Made by a program: the position numbers and the translations under genes
Shown here: positions 10,153 to 21,536 of the stretch, piece after piece
Layout of the letters: each line of letters starts with the position of its first letter
Position numbering within the stretch: position 1 is the first letter of the stretch
The notes under the pieces: model-generated
Database searches by the model: none
What the model saw: the letters and a program-made list of their open reading frames with translations, nothing else
Told to the model about the DNA's origin: nothing
DNA from: Dryas octopetala
Lineage: Eukaryota > Streptophyta > Magnoliopsida > Rosales > Rosaceae
NCBI GenBank assembly: GCA_963921425.1
Contig: OY992834.1
Coordinates: 20,969,923 to 21,033,922, forward strand
DNA length: 64,000 nt
Direction of reading: 5' to 3'

Positions 10153-11316
10153 CTAACTCTGCAGATCAAAAACAGAAGACAACCCCATACTTGCCACATG
10201 CCTATGAAATGTTGAATTAGGCAACCCTTTGTTGAGTGGATCTGCAATCATCAAGTTAGTGCCAATGTGATCAATCCGAATGTATCCTGACTTGACCTTC
10301 TCCCTTACCAACAGAAATTTTAAATCTAAATGCTTAGTGCCAGACGATCTTTTATTGTTCTTGGTGAAATCCACTGCAGCACTATTATCACACCATATTT
10401 GTATAGGTTTCTCTATGTTTTCTAAAACCCTCATGCTAGAAATGAAGTTCCTTAACCATATTGCCTGAATGGTAGCCTCATAACATGCCACAAACTCAGC
10501 ATGCATGGTTGAAGATGCCACTGTGGACTGCTTAACACTTTTCCATGAGACTGCTCCACCTGCAAATAAGAAAACATGACTGCTAGTTGACTTTTTAGAG
10601 TCTGGACATCCTGCAAAGTCAGAGTCAGTGTATCCAATTAACTCTAACACATTGCTCCTTCTATAACACAACTTGTAATCCTTAGTTCTTTGCAAATATC
10701 TCATGACTCTCTTAGCTGCCACCCAATGAGGAATACCTGGATTCGATTGAAATCTGCCAAGTACAGAAATTGCAAAAGCTATATCAGGCCTTGTGCAGAC
10801 TTGTGCATACATTAAACTTCCCACAAGTGAAGCATAGGGTCTTGACTGCATTTCTAGCTTATCTTGGTCAGTAATTGGAGCTTGTTTCTTACTTAATTTG
10901 TCACCCTTTCCTAAAGGCAAATCTGTACCAGTGCAAAAACTCATATTAAATCTTTTCAGTACCTTCTCTATGTAGCCTTTTTGAGATAAACCTAGTATCC
11001 CTTTCTCCCTATCTCGAGTAATCTCTATGCCTAACACATATGCAGCCTCTCCCATGTCCTTCATATCAAAACTTTTAGATAGGAAAGTTTTAGTGTGATT
11101 CAGCATAGTCAAATTAGTACTAGCTAGCAGAATGTCATCTACATATAATACTAAAATCACAAAATGTCTCCCACTGACCTTAACATAGATACACTCATCC
11201 ACTTGATTCTCAAAGAAACCAAAACCTTGAATCACTTCATCAAATTTAAGGTACCACTGCCTTGATGCTTGTTTCAAACCATAGATTGACTTCTTGAGTT
11301 TGCAAACTAAACTTTC
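10153..11316 (-). pseudogene. copia pol, 3' part: reverse transcriptase end and RNase H
   Basis: The frame from the CACTA junction reads ESLVCKLKKSIYGLKQASRQWY, then the reverse transcriptase active site YVDDILLAS, then RNase H (GYTDSDFAGCPDSKKSTSSHVFLF, STMHAEFVACYEA, WCDNSAAVDFTKN, GTKHLDLKFLLVREK) to a stop at 10153. No internal stop or frameshift is present. It is the distal part of the gag-pol that begins at 19849, cut off by the CACTA insertion. The codon series on both sides stays in register once the transposon and one TCT target copy are discounted. Internal sequence of about 600 bp between this stop and the LTR is non-coding and contains an A-tract at about 10053-10070. Confidence 0.92.
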
Positions 11317-11449
11317 TCTCACTACAACAAAATGTACTTATTATAGCATTTCACTATAACACTTTTTTCAAACTGCTATTAAAAATAACACAATCGTAGC
11401 ATATCCATTAAAAATGCTATAACATTATTTTATGCTGATGAGGTCTTGA

Positions 11450-12780
11450 GCGCGCCACACCTAAACCCAAAAAGAAAATAACGCGCGCTGCTTTCCCTCC
11501 CTATTTCACAAAAAACTAAAACTAAAACTAAAACAAAAAACACAGAACGTACGCTAGCTCAAGCTCACTCCCTGCTTTCCCTAGCTCCCTGCTTCTCCTC
11601 TTACTCTCTCGCAAAAAATCTTTCCCCAAATACACAGAACGCTCTCTCACTCTATCTCACTGTCTCAATCTCGCTCTAATCTTCCTCTGGCTTACTCTCT
11701 GTCCACCGATCTGTTATTTGCTCGCTTACTCTATGTCACATCCATGGGTAAGCCTGATTATCTACCTTTTTGATTTTGGGTTTTGGGGAAAATTGTGTGC
11801 AATTGACTCAATGTACTTCTATTCTCCTGATTATCTACCTCTTTGATTTTAGGGTTAGTGGGTTTTGGAAAAATTATGTGCAGTAGACTCAATTTTTTTC
11901 TCAAAATTTTCATGTTCCTTTCTGTGCATCTATATTTTGTTTTATTTCTCTAAATCTGTCTGTGCACTTATATTCATTCTTTGGTCTATGAATTTATCTA
12001 TTTGTTTTTGGTTCTGAAAATTTATTTGTGCACATATATAGGTGGGTTTTCGGTTAATGGTGTGCTTTTGCTGCATTATTGTGGGTATTGAAGGCATTTC
12101 TTCAGGTAAATGTATATATGTATTTTGCACTTATATAGTTATGTCTGTCATTTCTTCATTTTGGTTTTTGCATTATATATTTTGATTTTATAATCCTTCT
12201 ATGGAGTGGCAATTCTCTGACTTTCTTTCGTTTTTCCTTTCTGTAAGCATCATATTTGTCCTCTCAATCGCTTCAGTGAATTTTCTTTTAGTAAAGGTGC
12301 GTTCCATTCAATTTTGGATATATAATGTGAATTATTTATTTATTTTATTATTATTGTTAGTCTTTTTCTGTTTATATTTATATTGCATTATTTTTCTTCA
12401 GTTAGGTTGTTGTTTTTCTGATATTTAAAGGTTTTATATTAGTGTTAGTGTATGTATGTGTATGGACACACAAAGAATATTGATGACCTTGCAAAAAAAA
12501 ATGTCATTTCATGAGAAGAGTTTGTTAGCCAACATTTTTAGGCTTAAGAATGCTGAAACTTGATCTTTATTGTTGACTTAGCCGTTCATATTTTGTGCAC
12601 TTTAAGCTGGCATCCACTGTGGGACTTGTGCCAAACACTTTCCCTCATGTTGGACCCCTATTTTAGTTGGTCATAGACTGGGCAAATGCCCCCTTTTTTA
12701 TGTGTCCAGAATTTCTAATATGTGATCCCTGTTAAGATGACCTATATTTGATGGTATTGAATATCCACCCGAAAAGTTTA
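11450..12780 (+). other. CACTA interior: leader-like and AT-rich non-coding sequence
   Basis: A GC-richer patch (gcgcgccacacc, aacgcgcgctgc) and a pyrimidine-rich run (11570-11735) precede the ATGG/gtaagc pattern at 11742-11751. This looks like a host 5' UTR, first-exon end and intron. Downstream is T-rich intron-like sequence without a convincing frame. Confidence 0.4.
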
Positions 12781-13938
12781 AACTGCTACATGGAGAGACT
12801 AAGTGGGTATATATAACTTTACTAGACATCTAGCCTAACCAATATGGGGCTAGTGCTCAACACTTCGATGGTCAGAGCGTAGCTTGTTTCTTCTTTTCTG
12901 TTTGTTCAAAGGTGGGGAGAGAGTTTGGTTTTGGGCTTCACCTATGGGCATCAGTCGATCCAGATTTCAGGGACTATTAATTCTCTGTAATTATGTCTAA
13001 TTGGGAGGATGTTGTGTGTTAGAGTTTGTTTCTGTTGTTGTACTACATACTAGAGTTTGTTTTTAGGATGTTGTACTCTGCTATATGTTGATTGCTGTTG
13101 TATTCTACTTGTTTTATTATTAGAACATCCTAGAGCTTGTTATTTAGGATCTTGTCCACTGTATTGTACTCTGTACTTCTTTTTTCATTAGTGAAAGTCT
13201 GTTTCTCATAAAAAATAAAAAAAAAGTAATCTAGGTTCTAGATATTTTAACTCATTAGAAAATCTACATTGGTGATTTAATTGTAATTTTTATTTTATTA
13301 TTTGTTCCTTATTGCATTCCACATGTTAAATGTTTAATGTGTATTCTGTAGAATTGCAATTCAGTTACTGGTAAACTCTGATGAGAATGTAACTTCCAGA
13401 AAATAGTATAGGATGAATATAGGCTCTTATAATGGCTGTGAACCTTTTGCATGTGAAATTTAAGGCGAAGGGTAATTTTTGAAGAAAGAAAGGGGTGATT
13501 GTGAAAGGGGAAGGGCAGCTACTTGTTTCCTTTTTCTTCTTTTGTAGAGAGGAAGAGTGGAGGGGTGAGGCATAAATGCTAGACAGGTTGTTGGTATGAA
13601 AAAAATTTAATAGTACTTAGGTTTTGGTTTGCAAAGGAAATAATAAAGAAAAAGAATTGTAATTTTGTAAGACAGTTCTCATCTTTATTCCCTTTTACAT
13701 ACAAACCCAAATCATACAAAATTTGTGCACCTTTCCAGTGGTATTCTAGACTATGCGAGGGAAAGACACATCCCTTGCATTTCCCATATTACATTCATCT
13801 TGCCCTATTATGGTTATTGTTGTTCTTTCTTTGTACCAAACCTATACATGTAGTTGTTGAGACTGAATGTCCTTTTAAAAAAAAATTTTGGCAATATATT
13901 ATTTGGAATCTTATGTTTGATCACTAATTTATTTCATG

Positions 13939-14056
13939 AAGGTTTCTTGTGTACATGCTTTTGATAATTTGAGCGAATTGAAGCTGGTTGTTCTTGATTG
14001 CTGTTACTGGTGGGTAGAGTTGCTCAAGAGATCACCTAATCTGAAATATTTGCAGG
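13939..14056 (+). pseudogene. Captured exon of an F-box/FBD-LRR gene
   Basis: The frame reads VSCVHAFDNLSELKLVVLDCCYWWVELLKRSPNLKYLQ and stops at a good splice donor (ttgcag/gtacaaag). An acceptor-like AG precedes it at about 13938. F-D-N-L-x-E-L-K-L plus LLKRSPNLKYL is characteristic of the LRR-FBD junction of plant FBD F-box proteins, which select substrates for SCF ubiquitin ligases. Only one exon is present, and no F-box is visible in the element. It is most simply a host fragment transduplicated by the CACTA element. Confidence 0.6.
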
Positions 14057-14381
14057 TACAAAGTACTTCTCTTTTGTATTTTGGACTTTCAACATATTCT
14101 TTCTTCTATGCAACCGTGTTTATGAAGGATATTGAGTTTTGTTAGCTAGGTAATTAAGTACTTCTTTGGGTAGTTGAATTATGATTGAATAGGTTGTGCT
14201 ATATCTACTTACTGGTTCTGATTATTTCTCATACATAGGCAACGCTGGGCATATTTGGACAACTTTCGCATGCAGCGCAAGTTTGATTTACTGGATGCTG
14301 CAGTTGTGATGTTAGATTTTACTAGCTTGATTTATGATGGGGGTTTGGTTGTTTTTTGCAGGCTGAAACGCTTCTTGGGGA

Positions 14382-14600
14382 TCTGGTGAAGTAGTGGCTG
14401 AAGGACGTTGGTCTTCAAGTGATCCGAAACAGCTTGTCCATCATACTCCTCTAGGACCGAATGCAATGAGAGTTTGGGTAGATTTAGCAAGGAAACCTGA
14501 AGCATTTTTATGGAGGCCTACATCTGATATGACTTGTATTGAAGAAGCTCTTGGCAGTACAACAGCATGGCCTGCAGACAAAGTTATTATGCCACATTAG
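14382..14600 (+). pseudogene. Captured or decayed transposon-protein fragment (VWVDLARKPEAFLWRPTSDM)
   Basis: Following an acceptor-like ttttttgcag (about 14361), the frame reads SGEVVAEGRWSSSDPKQLVHHTPLGPNAMRVWVDLARKPEAFLWRPTSDMTCIEEALGSTTAWPADKVIM, ending at TAG 14598-14600. The text resembles the C-terminal region of plant Ptta/En/Spm-type transposon-associated proteins, from memory and not verified. If correct it is a relic of the element's own second gene rather than a host capture. Another broken piece (ctgggcatatttggacaactttcg, about 14248) may be an upstream exon. Confidence 0.4.
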
Positions 14601-16580
14601 GTAAACATTTATCAACTCAAATTTTAGTTCTAAACTAGATTTTGAGCAGTATTGTCAACATAGATTTTAATCAATCATTTCTTTTCCATGGTAACTTTTC
14701 TCAGTCTCTAAAACCATGTTGACTGTATTTGCATTTTCTAGTAGACTGGCATTTCAATCTAATCATGTTTTGACTGGCAATACCAAAATTATTCACTATG
14801 TTTGACTGGCAATACCAAAATTATTTGTGTGTTTCTGCACAAATAGTCACATATCCTTTGACATAATTATCCTTTTGGCCCTTTTTGATTTTGAAAACCA
14901 TGAAAAACATAAAAGTTGCAAAAACAACATCCAATTACATGATTTTTAATTTCAAGTCTTGGATGAACACCTTTTTTTCATGGTCATGGTTGTTGACCTA
15001 TTGATGATCTAGTCCTTGATTTTGAGTTGCATCTTGCATGAGTTTTGGCTCAATCAGAAATGGGTCTGCAGAGATATATATATATATATATATTTGATTA
15101 GCTCTGTGACCTCTGTCAAGTTTTTTAACATTAAAAAAAGTTTTTCCTAAGTTATGAGCAGATGTCAATATGTCATAGATGCCATTTAGATTTTCTTTGG
15201 TTTTGGAGGTACCAAATGGGTTTTGGCATCGCAGCCCTACAGCCTCAGCTGCTGTGTCCTAGACTCTTAGCAGGAAAGTGACTCACATTTTCCTCCTCCT
15301 CTCCCTCTGAGAGAGCAGAGTCAAATGATTCCCTCCCTCAAGAGTGTGCCAAATGTATTTAATGGGCCCCAGAGGACCCTATCTCAACTTTTAAATTTTG
15401 TTTTTGTTTTCTTTTTCACTGAATAATTGGTCTTTCTGGAAAATTATTATAAAGAATAGAATGCAGGAAAATGAGAAAAACACAAAATAATTCCAAAATG
15501 GGTAGCTGATCTGCAGGAAAATGAGAAAAACACAAAATCATTCCAAAGAGTTAGCCACACATAATAGGGTAGTACTGTTCTGATGGAATCATGGAACTGA
15601 TACCCCTGTCAAGCTGGAAGATATTTTTGTATAGGAACTTATTATTGTGGTCCAAAATGACTGATAGAAGGAGAATAGGGCAAACAAGCAGACAAATTAT
15701 ATATACTAAATTTCAGGACCCCAACCCTGACTATTAAATTGAAATTAATGGATTTATAGTGACATTTGAGCCAACCTTGGACATTATATACATTCTTTCT
15801 TTCAATTCAATTTTTAATTAGTGGTGGTTTTGTGTTGGAATTGGTTAATTCAATATTAATCCAAACTTTTTGATTGCTTTATTTTCATGGTAGTAGTATA
15901 TTAATGTGAATATGTAAACTTCTGACTGAGTGGACATTTATTGGCACACATATATAGGATTTGTTTTCAGTTTTCTTTTTTTCATATACCATTTGATACA
16001 TCACAAATTCGTGTATTTAAGAGGGTCACATATATGCATGTTTTTATTTGGTACATTATAGAGGTAGTCCTCCCGTATTAGAACTACAACCTTTAGATTG
16101 AGGGTACTAATGAAACTTATTGTTAACTATTCTTTTTGGCAGTTTGGAGCTAGGCACTTGGATATAATTGGATGTTTGCGTTTTGGCAGTTTGGAGTCTT
16201 TTGGCTATTGGAGGCTTTATTTTGAAGAGAGTTAATTAACAAGTTAGGGTACCTTTTGTTACTATATATAAGACCTACGTATTAGTGTTTTATAAAGGCC
16301 AATTTGAAACTATGGCACTTATGAAACTATTATGCTTTTGCAACCAGCCTTAACATTGGTATTTGTAATAACTTATTTATGTTGTATTTCAGGACCAATA
16401 TATTTAATGATGTGTTTTAGTTCCAATTGTTTCTTTTAATTTACATATATACTTGATAGCACATAATTTTCATACTAAATGCTATATATAAAAAATTTCT
16501 AGTACCAAAATATGTAATCAATAATTATTATATATTTGAAAAAATTAACGATGGCATTATAAAAATGCTATAGTAATAAT
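14601..16580. other. CACTA interior: non-coding, with short direct repeats
   Basis: No supportable gene. It holds a 33-bp-spaced direct repeat of tgactggcaataccaaaatt (about 14771 and 14804), a TA microsatellite (about 15076-15093), a 50-bp-spaced repeat of gcaggaaaatgagaaaaaca (15463 and 15513), and a doubled ttggcagtttggag motif near 16136 and 16183. Confidence 0.6.
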
Positions 16581-16583
16581 TAT

Positions 16584-16875
16584 TATAGCTTCTCTAAAAT
16601 GCTATGAAAGATTGTTACATATTGTAGCAATTTTAAAGTGCTATTAAAAGCCACAATAATAGCATTTTAAAATCGCTATGGTATATATTTCTATAGCATT
16701 TCAATCACGCTATTATATATATCTTTTATAGCATTTTTAAAATGCTATAGAAAGGTTTTTTTTTATAGCGTTCCAAAAATGCTATAAAAGACCATGGGTC
16801 TATTATAACGTCGGCTGACATAGCGTTTTCAATAACGCTATAAAAGGGTTTTAATAGCGTTTTTTGAGTGCTATA
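16584..16875. repeat. CACTA right subterminal array of ~23-bp palindromes
   Basis: Eight imperfect palindromes of type TATAGCATTT-N-AAATGCTATA begin near 16584, 16623, 16658, 16692, 16727, 16764, 16819 and 16853, each 23-24 bp. The first six are spaced 34-39 bp apart. Subterminal repeats in CACTA elements bind the element's TNPA-like protein. The left end (11335-11425) has a weaker version. Confidence 0.8.
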
Positions 16876-16897
16876 AAAGCCCTTTTTTGTTCTAGTG

Positions 16898-19849
16898 TCT
16901 CCCTTCTTGAATGAAACCTTCTGGCTGCTTCATATAGATTTCCTCATATAGGTCTCCATTCAAGAATGCAGTTTTAACATCCATTTGATGTAGAAACAAG
17001 TCAAAATGTGCAACCATAGCCATAATCACCCTGAAGGAATCTTTTGTGGAGACTGGTGAGAAGGTTTCTGTGAAATCCACACCTTCTTGTTGAGTGAACC
17101 CTTTAGCAACTAGTCTGGCCTTATACCTTTCAACCTGCCCCTTCGAGTCTTTTTTGGTTTTGAAAACCCATTTGCATCCTATAGGTTTAACTCCTTTTGG
17201 CAAATCAACTAAGTCCCATACTCCATTCTGCTTCATTGAATCCATTTCAGATTTCATAGCCCCTAGCCAATGTTCATTTTCCTCACTTGTCATTGCTGCT
17301 TTGAATGTGTAAGGATCAGTGTTAGTGCCTTCATCAAGTTGCTCAGATTCCTGCAAGTTAACTACATAGTCATTGGATAATGCAGGTTTCCTGACTCTAG
17401 TTGATCTTCTTATGACTGTATTGCTGGTTTGCATTGAAGTTACATCATCAGAAACATGATTATCTACGATTTTTGGATCATTAATTGTTTCTAATGGTTG
17501 GTTTGGTATAGGTTCCTTGTTGATGCTTAAATCAGAGACTGCTATATCAACAGGTTTTTCTAATTCTCTTCCTCTTGCAGTATGCATGGCTATAGGCTCT
17601 TCTAACTCATCAAAAACAAAATCATTATTCTCAGATATAGCAGCAGGGTCTTCTAGGAACTTAGCTCTCCCTGTTTCAACAAACCTTGTACTGTGGTTAG
17701 GACAATAGAACCTAAAACCCTTAGTTCTATCTGGATAGCCAACAAAATAACAACTCACAGTCTTAGAGTCAAGCTTCTTCTCTGCAGGATTATACACTCT
17801 TGCTTCTGCCTTGCATCCCCAAATTTTAAAATGGTTAAAACTTGGTTTTCTTTTGAACCACAACTCATATGGAGTCAAGGTTACAGCTTTAGAGGGCACT
17901 CTATTTAGAATATAGTTTGCAGTCCTAAGTGCTTCACCCCACAGAAAATCAGGCAAGCCACTAGTGCAAGTCATACATCTCACCATCTCTATTAGTGTTC
18001 GATTTCTCCTTTCAGATACCCCATTCTGCTGGGGTGTGCCTGGGTTGGTATATTGTGCAACTATGCCATTTTGTTGCAGAAATTTGGCAAAGGGTCCAGG
18101 GTTCCTACCTTTCTCAGTATATTTTCCATAATACTCACCCCCTCTGTCAGATCTCACCACTTTAATTTTCAAATCTAATTGGTTTTCCACTTCAGCCTTG
18201 TATATTTTAAAAGCTTCTAGTGCACTTGACTTCTCTGTCAAGAGATAAATGTAACCAAAACGTGAGAAGTCATCAGTGAATGTAATAAAATATCGAAAAC
18301 CATCATGTGTGGACTTAGGGAATGGACCACAGATATCTGTATGAATGATTTCAAGCAGGTTTTCACTTCTAATTGCACCTTTCTTTCTGTTATTTACCAT
18401 TTTTCCTTTTATACATTCAATACAGAATTCATCAACTTGACTGTCCAGTGTAGGTAAGGCTTCATTCTTTACTAGTTTTTGCATCCTTTCATGTCCAATG
18501 TGTCCTAACCTTTTATGCCAAAGCTTAGATGAGGTTTCTTTAGGCAAAATTCTGTTAACGATAGTTGTGTTGCAGACAATATTTTCAGATTCTTTTAAGC
18601 AAAGACTAAATAAATTATCACAAACCAAACCTTTTCCAACTAAATCATCATCCTTATAGATAGAAATTCCAAATCTGTCAAATACAAACCTAAAATTGGA
18701 TCTAATCAACTTGCTAATAGAAACTAAATTCCTTCTCATAGAAGGTACATAAACTACATCAACTAAATCCAAAATAAATCCTGATTCCAGCTTCAATCTG
18801 ACAACTCCAATGTACTCTACTTCCACCTTGACTCCATTGCCTACGAACACAGCAACCTCATCCTTGCTTGGCACCCTCTTGCTTATGAATCCCTGCAAGG
18901 TATTGGACACATGAATAGTAGCACCACTGTCAAGCCACCACAAATCACTAGCAACATTAACCAAATTAGATTCAAAGCATACTAAAGCATGTTTCAAGTT
19001 ACCTTTAGTCTTTCTCTTATCTAGCCACTTCTTATACTTGATACAATTTCTCTTAAGGTGACCAAATTTTCTGCAAAAATAGCATTGCAGTCCATTTGGT
19101 TTGGTAGCATGAGGGTTGTTGGGTCGATGTGGAGGATTGGAGGAGTTTTGATGATTGGGAAGGTTTGCTGCTGCAGCCTTACCATTGTTTCTGTAGCCAT
19201 TCCTAGAGCTTGATGCCTTAGAATCTTGCACAAAATTCACAACTCTTTCAGCCTTATTTTTCTTAATCTCCTTTTCTTCATTTACACAAAAGCCTATCAA
19301 TTCGTCTAAACTCCATTTCTCCCTCTGAGTATTGTAACTACTCCTCAACTGTGTGTACTCACTTGGCAGTGAATTCAAGGCCAAGTGAACCAGATAAGCA
19401 TCACTCATAGGCACTTCTAATTCTGTCAGTTTGGTTCCTGCTTCAATAATGCTCATGATATGCTCTCTAACACTCTTTTCTCCATCATGTTTAGCTAGTG
19501 ACAAGGTGTTCATAAGATTAGAAATTTCAGCTTTTTCAGACTCTTTAAACTTAGCTTCAATCGATGCAAGATAAGTCTTTGCATTATCTGACTCTGGTAT
19601 GCCTCCTTTGACAGAATCAGACATAGATCTCTTCATGATCAGAATTGACATTCTATTAGCCTTAGTCCATTTTTCATATTTTGCCCTTGTTGATGGATCA
19701 ATCCATTCATCTCCATTCTCAATTGGCTTTGGTGGTGCCTCTTCCCTTAGTGCCAAGTCCAAATCCATCAGTCCAAGAACAATCTCTAAATCAGCTTTCC
19801 ACTTCTTGAAGTTGGTACCAGTCAAGGTTTGGATGGAATTGAAATTCAA
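16898..19849 (-). pseudogene. copia gag-pol, 5' part: gag, protease, integrase, start of reverse transcriptase
   Basis: The start ATG at 19849 follows a leader of about 715 bp from the primer-binding site. Domains in order (residues approximate): gag from [11 protein letters not shown]; zinc knuckle [14 protein letters not shown] at 255-268; protease [13 protein letters not shown] near 305; pre-integrase LWHKRLGH near 443 with CIECIKGK; integrase D,D,E as HTDICGPF (~501), RSDRGGEY (~565) and [17 protein letters not shown] (~606); reverse transcriptase from [20 protein letters not shown] to [29 protein letters not shown]. There it runs into the CACTA terminus and stops at 16892-16894. There are no internal stops. 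Domain order INT before RT defines Ty1/copia. With the 3' part it would make about 1371 residues, normal for the family. Confidence 0.95.
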
Positions 19850-20564
19850 GGAAGAATTTACAACTGAGAATTTAAAAACTAAGTGTTAAACTTAATCCCC
19901 AAGAAAAACTTTACTAACACAGTCGACTCACACCTATGGGCTGAGAGTAAACCATGTTATAGCACTTAGATTATGAATATACATGTACTGCCTTATAAAG
20001 AACTTCCCACATCGATGGACAGAAGGAAATCCTTTAATAGTCCATGTAAATTCATCTTCTATGCTAGCCATTACCACACTGACCACAGTGAAGTAATTAT
20101 CACTTATGAGCAGATAAGTACTTCACCTGTCATGTGTTGGTCATGCAATTTGATCAACAACCTGTTGTTTTGGAGACTTCTCAAGTTAACTAGGCTGCGA
20201 GTTGCTTGCTTAATTAGTTCAAGAACCCTCCAAAACATTGATCATGCCTGAGTTTACATATATATACAATATCTCGGATAATACAATAAGATAAATAATC
20301 ATTCTTCATAGGTTTTGATTTTAGGAGATATTACTTGCAACACTACAAGTTACAGAGTCGAAAATCCCAAAAAACAAAACAAACATAATAAAACTGCTGC
20401 ATAAAACTGTTAGTACAGAAAAATATGATTTTCATGGCAATACAGATTGAACAGAGAAATTCGATTTCAAAAAAAAAAATATGCATACAGTGGTTTTTAA
20501 CATATAATTTCTCACATATAATCAGATTGTCAATTTTATTTAAGGTTTCTAAACATACAGCCAT

Positions 20565-20576
20565 GCTCTGATACCA
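20565..20576 (-). other. Primer-binding site (initiator tRNA-Met) of the copia element
   Basis: TGGTATCAGAGC in element sense, two bases from the 5' LTR end; it matches the 3' end of plant initiator tRNA-Met, which primes minus-strand synthesis. Confidence 0.92.
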
Positions 20577-20578
20577 CA

Positions 20579-21016
20579 TGTTAATATTATAGGCTGATAT
20601 GAATTGAAACACTTGCCTGAGTTCACCATAGCAGCATCCATGTTGCAGAGCAGTAATTGGTCTAGATCTTCTTCGCACTCACAGCAGCCTCAACACTATC
20701 TACTATATGGGGAGTAGCCTTATTTGTGTGTGTGTTTGCTGCGTGCAAAGGGATCTAGTATATATACATCTTTACTGTCCTCAAGAGTTTGAATCCCATA
20801 ACTAAACTCTTTTAGATATCCTAATTAGTATAGCATACTAATTCATTGTCCTTTAATGATTAGGAATCCCTTTAGCCTTTTATAACTTGTAAACACTTAA
20901 TCTTATTAAGGCTACAAGGTTCAATCCATATGGAACTCGGTTAATGCTTAGGCTGCAAGTCTCCTGATGCAACTAGGTGACCAAAACCAGAATGGGGTTG
21001 AACATCAACTCCAACA
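20579..21016 (-). repeat. LTR of the copia element (5' LTR in element sense)
   Basis: 438 bp, reads as identical to 9114-9551. The downstream target copy AGACA is 21017-21021. Confidence 0.95.
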
Positions 21017-21071
21017 AGACATGCGTATGAGATTGAGTCTACTGGTGAGTCGATCATGTCTTAATAAAAAA

Positions 21072-21488
21072 AGAGCTGCTATTTGCGCGTACACCTTTTT
21101 TTTTTTTTTTTCTTTTTTCACACTCTTTTCTCCTACACACCTCCTACCATCTTCTAAAATTTAAAATTTCTTTTTTACACACCCTTCCCATTACCAAAAT
21201 ACTCCAACCTCATTAATCTCACCAAATTTCTCAATACACACCCACCCAACCCAAACACTACACACCCCACCAACACATCCAAACTACACACACCCCACCT
21301 CAAATGTGAATTTTTAAATTAAAAAAAAACCAAAGAACAAAAGAAAAAATAAATGTTGAAACCAGCCACCCCGCAAGCCTCTGCTATCCCAGCCCCTCCC
21401 CCTCCCCCTCCCTCACCCCGACAACCTCCCTCCCTTCACTTCCCTCACTCGACCACCTCTCTCCCACTCTCCTTCCCTCACCCGACCA

Positions 21489-21536
<48 letters not shown>

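Larger units (their letters stand above)
11320..16897. mobile_element. CACTA (En/Spm-type) DNA transposon, non-autonomous, with captured gene fragments
   Basis: The ends are CACTACAACAAAA on the left and, inverted, CACTAGAACAAAA on the right. The 3-bp target duplication TCT is at 11317-11319 and 16898-16900, diagnostic for CACTA. At 5578 bp it has no TNP2-like transposase frame. Inside are a CT-rich leader-like stretch (about 11560-11745) ending at an ATGGgtaagc start/splice pattern, a fragment of an F-box/FBD-LRR gene (13939-14056), a second coding remnant (14382-14600), and a retroposon-like tail with A-rich end near 13190-13226. Both termini carry tatagcattt-type subterminal repeats. It sits in the reverse transcriptase of a young copia element, so it is the latest large insertion here. 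Confidence 0.93.
9114..21016 (-). mobile_element. Ty1/copia LTR retrotransposon, very young, interrupted by a CACTA element
   Basis: The element lies on the minus strand. Two 438-bp LTRs (9114-9551 and 20579-21016), which I read as identical, begin TG and end CA. The 5-bp target duplication AGACA is at 9109-9113 and 21017-21021. The unoccupied site is preserved in the paralogous unit at 47639-47643. The primer-binding site TGGTATCAGAGC (20565-20576) matches initiator tRNA-Met, and the polypurine tract GTGGGAGAA is at 9552-9560. Gag-pol is open except where the CACTA insertion (11320-16897) splits it. Without that insertion the element is 6322 bp. Identical LTRs and the empty paralogous site place the insertion after the segmental duplication. 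Confidence 0.95.

Noticed and set aside
12201..12428. 75-residue hydrophobic frame in the CACTA interior
   Set aside because: T-rich intron-like sequence; no homology I recognise and no start context.
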